From: a bacterium
Lineage (GTDB): Bacteria > UBP14 > UBA6098 > 4484-93
Direction: 5' to 3'
Length of the DNA: 32,201 nt
Assembly: GCA_021158465.1 (NCBI GenBank)
Contig: JAGGUN010000008.1
Location: 1-32,201, forward strand
The notes beneath the pieces are model-generated. The model worked only from the letters and a program-made list of their open reading frames with translations, searched no databases and was not told the origin of the DNA. Positions 9,162 to 15,686 of the stretch are shown here, in pieces; the stretch's first letter is position 1; the number at the start of each line of letters is the position of its first letter. Both the position numbers and the translations under genes were made by a program.

Positions 9162-10231
9162 AACTCTCTCCCGGCAAGTCGAAATATAAAATCAAACACG
9201 AGAACCTCCAGATTCGGGTTCCGCTCAAGAAAACTCATCTTCTCGTCCAGAATACTTATATATTCCTCCAACTTATCAGGGGGCAAAAGACGCGCAACCT
9301 CAACAATCTCATCCTTCCTATCAATGTTCACAATAAATTCCATCTCCCTCGTCCGCTGATATAGAACTATATCATTTAGGACCGAGCGTGAGGTGGTAAA
9401 AAAAATGGAAACAAGCCTTTTATCCCTTGTGTTCTGAAAGAGTTGCACGGCGTCAAGCAGGAGATCATCCTCAGCCGAGCGAAGAAGAGAAAAGAAAAGG
9501 TCAAGCATCCTCTTGCGGGTGGGAAAATACTCTTTATCAAGGAGGAGAAAAGCCCTCCCAAGACTCCCCTCTGATAGCCGAGAAACAAGCTCTATCTCCG
9601 CTTCTGTGGCACCGGTTCTGGATTCCAAATACCCCTTTATCTCATTACTGGAAAGCCTACCCAAGAAAAACCTTTGGGTCCGTGAAACTATTGTCTCAAA
9701 CAGTCTATCCGGGTAGGGTGTCGTAAGGATTATATGCGCATAACTGGGCGGCTCCTCCAGCGTTTTCAAAAAAGCATTCTGAGCCTCCGCAGTCATCCTG
9801 TGTGCGTCAAAGATAATAGCAACTTTATTCCCTCCAAAAGCTGGCGTAAGCTGAATCTGTTCCTCTAAAAACCGGATGTCATCTATCGTTATCGAGGCAG
9901 ACGCTGTGAATGCAATGGGAAGATACGGGTTGGCGAGAAGCTGTTTTACCCAGTCGAGTCGTTTCCCCCTTTCTGCTGCCGGCAGGGGCAAAAGGTATAA
10001 AATATCGGGGTGCTCACCACGGAGAGCAAGCCGGCAGGAACGACAATCTCCACAGGGAGGGGTATCACGCTCACACATAAGAAGCTTACTCATCTCCACC
10101 GCAAGAGCCCGCAGACCAACACCCTCACTACCGCAAATGAGAATAGCAGGAGGAACCTTCCCCATCTCGTACATCCGCAGGATTATCTTCTTACGAAACT
10201 CCTGCCCAACAACACCAGCAAGAGCATTCAT
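9158..10231 (-). CDS. holB: DNA polymerase III, delta prime subunit
   Basis: Clamp-loader subunit of 357 residues. It opens with the RFC/DnaX-type phrase 'GVVGQEFRKKIILRMYEMGKVPPAILICG'-like segment, residues 6-34 (only in part quoted elsewhere). A Zn-binding cysteine set follows at C53, C60, C63 and C66 (CERDTPPCGDCRSC), then KTLEEPPSYAHIILTT and the SRT motif in IVSRTQRF. The P-loop is GSEGVGLR (34-41): the catalytic lysine and threonine are replaced, as expected of delta prime, which does not hydrolyse ATP, and unlike DnaX. The start codon directly follows the EnvC-like gene stop (TGAATG), and the stop overlaps the sigma-54 activator start. HolB in an operon with envelope genes is unusual but the assignment is firm. 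Confidence 0.87.
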   Translation of the reverse strand: MNALAGVVGQEFRKKIILRMYEMGKVPPAILICGSEGVGLRALAVEMSKLLMCERDTPPCGDCRSCRLALRGEHPDILYLLPLPAAERGKRLDWVKQLLANPYLPIAFTASASITIDDIRFLEEQIQLTPAFGGNKVAIIFDAHRMTAEAQNAFLKTLEEPPSYAHIILTTPYPDRLFETIVSRTQRFFLGRLSSNEIKGYLESRTGATEAEIELVSRLSEGSLGRAFLLLDKEYFPTRKRMLDLFFSLLRSAEDDLLLDAVQLFQNTRDKRLVSIFFTTSRSVLNDIVLYQRTREMEFIVNIDRKDEIVEVARLLPPDKLEEYISILDEKMSFLERNPNLEVLVFDFIFRLAGREL

Positions 10232-11368
10232 TCAAGCCCTCCCCGAAGGGGCAAGCCAATCCGTCGGGTCCTCCACACTGCGACCATAATAAAGCTCAAA
10301 ATGGAGCGCTCCACCAAGATACCAGTTGCTCCCAACAACACCCAAAACATCACCACCCGACACCCGCTTCCCCTCTTTTACAAGCACGGAGGCAAGATTC
10401 CCATAGACCGTAAAATACCCCCCAGGATGGGAGAGTATAACGAACATCCCATACCCCCTGAAACTACCAATGTAAGAAACCTCACCCTCATAGACAGCAA
10501 GAACCTTCTCCCCCGGGGACGCCTCAATGTCGATGCCATCGTTCTTGAGGCTAACGGAGCCACCTCTCGATACCCCAAAACCACGAACAATCCTCCCAGA
10601 AGAGACAGGCCATGGGAGATTCCCTCGAAGATGAGCAAAACTTTTTCCGGGTAACCTCCGCTTTCGTGATAAGTTATCTAAAATCTTCTCAAGCTTTTTC
10701 TTATATTTCTCAAGCGAACTTACTGCTTCTGAAAGCTGTTTCTCTTGCGACACAAGCTGGGAGACAAGTTTAGCCTGCTCCTCTTTCTCTGCCTTATACA
10801 TTGCAAGAGCCTCTTCATGCTCAGATAGCATCTTTTCAAGCGATGATTTGAGCGAAAGAAGCTCTGCCTGCATACCGGAAAGCTTTGCACGGTTCTGCTC
10901 AAGGATATGAATTTGATGTGAGTATTCACTGCCGATCTTAAGCAGGAACTTTACCCGTCTGAGGAGCTCGGGGACAGATTCTGAGGAGAAATAGAGCTCA
11001 AGTGGCTGGATGCGCCCCCTGCGATAAAGCGTGTTGGCAAGGATGGAAAGCCGCTCCTGTCTCTCATCAATAAGAAAACCTATCTGCTGAATCGAGAGCT
11101 CGAGTGAGTCGATTGCTGACTTTGTAGACTCAAGTCGCTCCGATAAAAGGAATATCAGATTAGATTCCTGACTGATAAGCTCATCATATCCCTCAATCCT
11201 CTTCATAAGGCTGGATTTCCTCTGATTGAGTCTGGCAAGCTCCTGCATCTTCTTCTTGATGGATGATTTCGTCCTCTCCAGTTGCTTCTCATACTCCTCT
11301 TGCCCTGCAAAAACAACAACAGAAAGGAACAAAAGGAGTGCCATTAGCCCTTTTGAATGATAACCCAT
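10232..11368 (-). CDS. EnvC-like LytM-domain protein (probable amidase activator)
   Basis: A 378-residue exported protein: signal peptide (about 1-21, ending VVVFAG), a long coiled coil (23-235) and a C-terminal LytM/M23 domain (250-373). The domain retains D280, H314 in ILSHPGGYFTVYGNL and H356 in ALHFELYYG, but the first zinc histidine is N277 (NDGID) and the first histidine of HLHFE is A354. Two active-site positions are lost, so cutting of peptidoglycan is unlikely. The coiled coil plus dead LytM domain is the plan of EnvC, which activates division amidases. I start at ATG 11366-11368, preceded by GGAG; an internal ATG at 11342-11344 overlaps the upstream stop (TAATG) and gives a signal peptide without positive charge. 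No amidase gene lies in the window. Confidence 0.84.
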   Translation of the reverse strand: MGYHSKGLMALLLFLSVVVFAGQEEYEKQLERTKSSIKKKMQELARLNQRKSSLMKRIEGYDELISQESNLIFLLSERLESTKSAIDSLELSIQQIGFLIDERQERLSILANTLYRRGRIQPLELYFSSESVPELLRRVKFLLKIGSEYSHQIHILEQNRAKLSGMQAELLSLKSSLEKMLSEHEEALAMYKAEKEEQAKLVSQLVSQEKQLSEAVSSLEKYKKKLEKILDNLSRKRRLPGKSFAHLRGNLPWPVSSGRIVRGFGVSRGGSVSLKNDGIDIEASPGEKVLAVYEGEVSYIGSFRGYGMFVILSHPGGYFTVYGNLASVLVKEGKRVSGGDVLGVVGSNWYLGGALHFELYYGRSVEDPTDWLAPSGRA

Positions 11369-13389
11369 TTCTCCGACAGGTTGGACAGTTCCTCAATGGA
11401 CCGCTTGAAGCGAGCGTACTCTTCAGGGGGTATAAAATGGCTTCTAAACAGGATTTCAACGCTGAGGGCGAGCTTCCCTTTTCTCGGCTTGAAATGCGCT
11501 GTGATGCGGAAATAGTCGTTATCGACCTTCACATCCTCAGGTGCGTAGTAGACAGAGAACCCTTCCGGGAGGATGAAATCGTAGCTGTACTCATATCGCT
11601 CGAGGACCGCTTGCATAAGCGGGTAGTTGCGGGTCTGCTCCCCAACAAGCCAAGCCAAGTTCCTGATCCCTCTTACCTGAAAACCGAGCCTCGACTCGCC
11701 CATCGGAACAGCAAAATCCTTCACATAGAAGCTGGCACACTCGGTCAGCATGGAATCCATAGTTCCAAGTCCAACAACATTGTAGTCAACAAGCCGCGCT
11801 GAGGGGAAAAAATTGCTTGCCCGCTCCTCAAAGTGCTTCTTTATCTCCTCGTCACGCCAGTTCCTTATCATTGAGCGCTCATCCGCTTCCAAAACACCCA
11901 AGAACGATAGCGTATCATAAACAGTGGCATCCGCACTCTCGTCGAGTGTAAGGACGATTCTCCGGAATGTTGCGTTTTCATCCGGCTCACGCTTGAGGTT
12001 AACCAACTCACCTCCATCAGGGGTAACCCTGAACACCGTATCCAGCCAAACATCGGACGGCAGAACCCCAAACTTTATATCATGGATAGCAGGATAACAA
12101 TAATACTTCTTTCTGCCCACCATAACCTCAAGCGCCACCTCGTCGAACCAACCAATGGAAGGGACATCCGGGTTGGGACGCCCAAATGATACGGTAGAGA
12201 AAAAGAGCGGATACGAACGGATACCTAACCTGTCGAGGAGTGCCCAAAGAAGATAGACCTTATCAAGTCCATTGGCATACCTGTCCTCGAGTATTGAGGA
12301 TAACCGCCTCGGAACATACCGAAACAAGGCTACTGGGACATCCGCCTCCCTTACACCCTGCGAAACAAAGTAAAAGAGCTTTTTCACCTGTGCAAGTTTA
12401 TCCTCACAATCCGATGTAATAGAATCTACAAGATATGATACATCCGCGTCGAGCGAATCCTGAAAGGAGCAGTAAATCTGCCTACCGATAGAGGTCCAGT
12501 CAGAGTCAAGTGAGAAATCCACCCTCGGGGATATATAGGATAATGGCGGCATACGCCTCTCTGGATGGATAAGCGGGATATCATCAACAGACGCGGAAAA
12601 TGAATTTCCCCTTTTTTTCAACTCAACATCCCGTGAGGAATGCGGGAACGATACGCCTGGTGGAAAAGATATTGAAAACTCCGAGTGGACAACAGGCTCC
12701 CTACCCTGGAAAAGCAGCGAAAACAGGGCTGGGTCCGTGCATTTCCTACCCGTTATCTCGAAGGCATAGTCCACAATAGAACCAACCCTTACCTCACCGA
12801 GCGCAAACTTGAGCCGCTTCTTTCTGTTGTACTGTGGGATAAGCGAGAAGAGATGTGCATTTTCAACAGCGGCATCATCGAGGTGAAAGAGCTTACCCTC
12901 TGGCGAGACGGTGCGCGCAAAAAGAACCTTAGCCTCCTGCGTATCGGGGAAATAATCTACAGAAGCGTTGCCAGCTGCACTCTTCCCTCGCTCATCGAGC
13001 ACCTCGTATATCCTCCGAATGACAATTCGGTATGAGCTATCCGGCTGGACAACAACCTGCTTACTGGAGAACAGAACAACATAGCTCGACTTCGGGTAAT
13101 CATTCGGTAAGGGTCTCGTGTTGTACGCTTGGAGTAAGACGGTATCTGTCACATCGGCTATCGTCTGCCACTCCTCGCCCTCACGCCGCTGAGAAAGCGA
13201 AAGTTTATGCACATCCAAGCGCGAAAGCCGAAGAATAGAAGTGTCCGTCTTGAATATAACCGAGTCTGCCGTTATCTCAAGCAACTCACCAACAAACTCT
13301 TCTCCTTTCCTATCCACAAGAAGGTCCCTGCCGGAAAACAACGGTATAACACAGAGGAAAACGAGCAGAATAGAAATTATCCTTCTCAA
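11344..13389 (-). CDS. exported DUF3857 protein with catalytically dead transglutaminase-like domain
   Basis: A 681-residue protein with a signal peptide (1-20, ending PLFSG). Residues about 90-290 match the DUF3857 beta domain, including SYRIVIRRIYEVLDERGKSA and KKRLKFALGEVRVGSIVDYAF. Residues about 320-450 are transglutaminase-like. The active-site region reads RYANGLDKVYLLWALLDRLGI (369-390): where relatives have GDCKDKA, the cysteine is G374, and the partner histidine of 'FNHV' is E417 in FDEVAL. It cannot be a standard cysteine transglutaminase or protease. The C-terminal 200 residues form a beta domain typical of DUF3857 proteins. Periplasmic binding or scaffolding is likely; role unknown. 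It overlaps the TPR gene by four bases upstream. Confidence 0.82.
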   Translation of the reverse strand: MRRIISILLVFLCVIPLFSGRDLLVDRKGEEFVGELLEITADSVIFKTDTSILRLSRLDVHKLSLSQRREGEEWQTIADVTDTVLLQAYNTRPLPNDYPKSSYVVLFSSKQVVVQPDSSYRIVIRRIYEVLDERGKSAAGNASVDYFPDTQEAKVLFARTVSPEGKLFHLDDAAVENAHLFSLIPQYNRKKRLKFALGEVRVGSIVDYAFEITGRKCTDPALFSLLFQGREPVVHSEFSISFPPGVSFPHSSRDVELKKRGNSFSASVDDIPLIHPERRMPPLSYISPRVDFSLDSDWTSIGRQIYCSFQDSLDADVSYLVDSITSDCEDKLAQVKKLFYFVSQGVREADVPVALFRYVPRRLSSILEDRYANGLDKVYLLWALLDRLGIRSYPLFFSTVSFGRPNPDVPSIGWFDEVALEVMVGRKKYYCYPAIHDIKFGVLPSDVWLDTVFRVTPDGGELVNLKREPDENATFRRIVLTLDESADATVYDTLSFLGVLEADERSMIRNWRDEEIKKHFEERASNFFPSARLVDYNVVGLGTMDSMLTECASFYVKDFAVPMGESRLGFQVRGIRNLAWLVGEQTRNYPLMQAVLERYEYSYDFILPEGFSVYYAPEDVKVDNDYFRITAHFKPRKGKLALSVEILFRSHFIPPEEYARFKRSIEELSNLSEKWVIIQKG

Positions 13390-14129
13390 TCTTTACCTCC
13401 GAGCTTTTCGAGGATCTCGTTCGCAGACTTGAGTATCCCTTCCTCGTTTTCATCTCCAGGCTTGTGCGAGATAATCCTATCCAGTTGGAGCTTTGCCTCA
13501 TCATTCCTCTCAGCAGTGACAAGGCTTTTCGCATACTCAAGTCGAAAGAGCAGATTTTCAGGGTCCATATCGACTGCCTTCCTCAAGTTTTTCAGCTCAC
13601 CATCGAGCGACGCCTCCGCGAGCCCCAGCGGGCGACGCCATAGAATACTCCTCCGCCTGACTCCACGATGCCATAGACCGAGCAAATAGTACCCCTCCGG
13701 GTCCTTTGTATCAAGTTTCATAGCATAGTCAAGCTCTTCCTTTATCCGCTTGGCAAGGGCTGGATTGTCCCAGTCTGGCACAAGAAGCCCCATCTTAATC
13801 AGGGTTCTGGCAAGCTCGATATGCGCCTTAGGGTTCTCTGAATCAAGAAGCAACGAACGAGAAAGATAATCGCTCGCCTTCGTGTAGAGATCGTTCCGAT
13901 ACTTACCAACAGCATCCTCAGCAAGAATGTTCAGCACCTTCCCCGCCTTGAAGTAGAGAGCAGCCTCCTTCGAGCTCAAAGAGAGAGCAAGCTCGTATTT
14001 CTCAAGCGCATCCTCATACTTTCCAACGCGAAACAGCTTATCCCCGCTCTTAACAAGCTCGGAGACCTCATCGGCAGAGACACCAACCACAAGTAAAAAG
14101 AAGAGCAATATAACTACCAGAAACTTCAT
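13386..14129 (-). CDS. exported TPR-repeat protein
   Basis: A 247-residue protein with a signal peptide (1-19, ending VGVSA). Tetratricopeptide helices follow, for example GDKLFRVGKYEDALEKYELAL, ALYFKAGKVLNIL, YLSRSLLLDSENPKAHIELARTL and NLRKAVDMDPENLLFRLEYA. A TPR protein of this kind usually scaffolds periplasmic complexes; no catalytic motif is visible. First gene of the minus-strand operon: a good promoter lies at 14157-14184 and a GGAGG ribosome site nine bases before the ATG. Its stop overlaps the DUF3857 start by four bases. Position suggests it works with that protein and the EnvC-like factor, but this is inference. Confidence 0.82.
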   Translation of the reverse strand: MKFLVVILLFFLLVVGVSADEVSELVKSGDKLFRVGKYEDALEKYELALSLSSKEAALYFKAGKVLNILAEDAVGKYRNDLYTKASDYLSRSLLLDSENPKAHIELARTLIKMGLLVPDWDNPALAKRIKEELDYAMKLDTKDPEGYYLLGLWHRGVRRRSILWRRPLGLAEASLDGELKNLRKAVDMDPENLLFRLEYAKSLVTAERNDEAKLQLDRIISHKPGDENEEGILKSANEILEKLGGKD

Positions 14130-14156
14130 ATTCCTTTTCCTCCCTATTTAGTGTCA

Positions 14157-14184
14157 ATATTAACAAATTGCTCCCCCGTGTCAA
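14157..14184 (-). promoter_or_regulatory. sigma-70-type promoter of the seven-gene minus operon
   Basis: On the minus strand a perfect TTGACA (plus coordinates 14179-14184) is separated by 16 bases from TAATAT (14157-14162), placing transcription start near 14150, about 20 bases before the ATG at 14129. The GTGTCAATA block containing the -35 recurs at 14151-14159, 27 bases away; the second copy could be an operator. The gene order downstream shows no other gap in which a promoter could sit before 4.8 kb. Confidence 0.62.
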
Positions 14185-14199
14185 TAATATAATTAGCAG

Positions 14200-14227
14200 T
14201 TGACAATACAGGGAAATTCCTTAAGTT
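14200..14227 (+). promoter_or_regulatory. possible promoter of the 14.26 kb lipoprotein gene
   Basis: A perfect TTGACA (14200-14205) lies 55 bases before the ATG, with a weak TAAGTT (14222-14227) at 16-base spacing. A perfect TATAAT at 14188-14193 has no -35 at the right distance. The divergent layout makes some plus-strand promoter here likely, but the exact -10 is unsure. Confidence 0.38.
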
Positions 14228-14260
14228 TAAAATAATCTTAATCCAGAGGGGGATGAAACA

Positions 14261-15298
14261 ATGAGAGACATAAGACTATTTGCGGTTCTGATTATTCTGA
14301 TTGCCTGTCTGGCAGACAGCTCCTGTGGGAAGAGTGCAAGGTCATATTTCAAGGATGCAAAGAAGAACCTTAAAAAAGCAGCTGTAGAGGAGGATTTCGA
14401 CGCTCTCAATGAGGCGCTCTCTGACCTCAAAGAGGCAGTAAAAATCTCCGGGGATAAGGAAAAGGCTTACAAATTGTTCTTCTGGTTCTACAAGCATAGG
14501 AAAGGAGCAGAAAGGTTAGAGAAAAGGGATGAGTTCAACTCCCTGATTGAGTTCGGGAGGAATATGCTTTCAAGCCTTCCAAGTGAGGGCATACTCATCA
14601 CATTCGAGGAGCACGAAACATACCCATTACTCTTCCTGCAAGCTGTCGAGGGAGAGAAATGTAGCCTCACTATCATCAGCAAGCCTCTACTCAATCGACC
14701 GAGATATGTGGAGGCAAGCCAACTCGGGATAGAGTTTAGCGCAGAGAATGTGAAAAAGCTCATAAAAGCACACACCGAGCCTGCGCGGGTTATCATCGAA
14801 TCACTTGCAAGCGCCACCGCTTATGGGGGAAAAAGGGTCTTCTTCCCGATCAGCATGCCACCCAACTACTTCAAACAGTATATGAAGAATCTAACATTCC
14901 TTGGGCTCGCCTGGGAATACAACGGAAAACCGCCAGAAAAATACATCCCAAACATCAAAAAGAGGATTATGGAAGAGTATTCATACAATGCATTTGAAAA
15001 GGCAAAGAGCAGCGAGAGAATGCTGATTCGCTCGACCTATAATAACTACATCCTTATGGTGAATATTTCATCGACACTTGCCAAGACAAAAGGGGATACC
15101 GACACAGCCTTGACCATCCTATTGTGGGGAAAGGAAAAATTCGATAACCACTGGATGATAAACGGCGCACTCTACAAGCTATACAAAGAGATAGGGGAAA
15201 CAGAAAAAGCCGAAGAGGCAAAAAAGGATATCCAGAAGTTCGTCGAGGAACACCCAGAGGAATCAAGAGCAAAATATTTCCTAAAAATTCTGAAATAA
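14261..15298 (+). CDS. lipoprotein of unknown function with C-terminal TPR-like helices
   Basis: A 345-residue protein I do not recognise. The first 22 residues are a lipoprotein-type signal: C16 in LIAC fits the lipobox best, C22 in SSC is the alternative. Residues 25-95 are charged, helical and repeat-like (YFKDAKKNLKKAAVEEDFDAL), the middle (100-210) is mixed alpha/beta without motifs, and the last 70 residues (ALTILLWGKEKFDNHWMIN, LYKLYKEIGETEKAEEA) resemble a TPR pair. The ATG has a purine-rich ribosome site (GAGGGGG) eight bases upstream. It is transcribed separately from the flanking operons. Probably anchored in the periplasm; no enzyme motif is visible. Confidence 0.72.
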   Translation: MRDIRLFAVLIILIACLADSSCGKSARSYFKDAKKNLKKAAVEEDFDALNEALSDLKEAVKISGDKEKAYKLFFWFYKHRKGAERLEKRDEFNSLIEFGRNMLSSLPSEGILITFEEHETYPLLFLQAVEGEKCSLTIISKPLLNRPRYVEASQLGIEFSAENVKKLIKAHTEPARVIIESLASATAYGGKRVFFPISMPPNYFKQYMKNLTFLGLAWEYNGKPPEKYIPNIKKRIMEEYSYNAFEKAKSSERMLIRSTYNNYILMVNISSTLAKTKGDTDTALTILLWGKEKFDNHWMINGALYKLYKEIGETEKAEEAKKDIQKFVEEHPEESRAKYFLKILK

Positions 15299-15301
15299 CT
15301 G

Positions 15302-15329
15302 TTGCCAAATCCCTTAATTATATTATATT
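15302..15329 (+). promoter_or_regulatory. sigma-70-type promoter of the rplU-bamA operon
   Basis: TTGCCA (15302-15307), a 16-base spacer and TATATT (15324-15329) lie 43 bases before the L21 start, giving a predicted start of transcription near 15336. It begins four bases after the upstream lipoprotein stop, and no terminator hairpin separates them, so some read-through is possible. Confidence 0.6.
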
Positions 15330-15371
15330 TTTCACCCAAAGTAATAGGTTGGTTGTATGAAAGGAGAGAAG

Positions 15372-15686
15372 ATGCGAGCAATAGTTGTAGTCAAGGGTAT
15401 GCAGTTTATGGTGGAGCCGAACGATATAATCGATGTCCCCTACGATAGGAAACTTACCGAGGGAGAAACAATTACCCTTGATAATGTGCTTCTTATAGAA
15501 AAGGACAACGAGGTTATCGTTGGCGAGCCTACGGTTAAAGGGGCAAAGGTCGTCGCAACAGTAAAAGGAACTGTCCGAGGAGAGAAGGTCACCGCCTTTA
15601 AGAAGAAGAGAAGAACAGGATACAAAAGGAAGATTGGACATAGGCAAAACCGTTCAAGGCTCGAAATCCTCGAGATAAAGGGCTGA
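15372..15686 (+). CDS. rplU: 50S ribosomal protein L21
   Basis: A 104-residue protein binding 23S rRNA in the large subunit. It aligns along its length with L21: N-terminal MRAIVVVKGMQF (E. coli MYAVFQSGGKQH), DNVLLIEKDNEVIVGEPTV, and the basic signature FKKKRRTGYKRKIGHRQNRSRL near the C-terminus. The frame opens at 15357, but the ATG at 15372 has an AAGGAG site seven bases upstream and matches the family N-terminus, so I use it. L21 is normally followed by rpmA (L27) and obgE; here its stop overlaps the bamA start (TGATG), so ribosomal and envelope translation are coupled. L27 is not in the window. Confidence 0.93.
   Translation: MRAIVVVKGMQFMVEPNDIIDVPYDRKLTEGETITLDNVLLIEKDNEVIVGEPTVKGAKVVATVKGTVRGEKVTAFKKKRRTGYKRKIGHRQNRSRLEILEIKG

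Noticed and set aside
10010-10654. 214-codon plus-strand frame
   Set aside because: Antisense to holB and the EnvC-like gene; threonine/proline/asparagine-rich shadow without ribosome site or domain.
14188-14193. Perfect TATAAT on the plus strand
   Set aside because: No -35 or extended -10 at the right distance; it may arise from the AT-rich divergent region.
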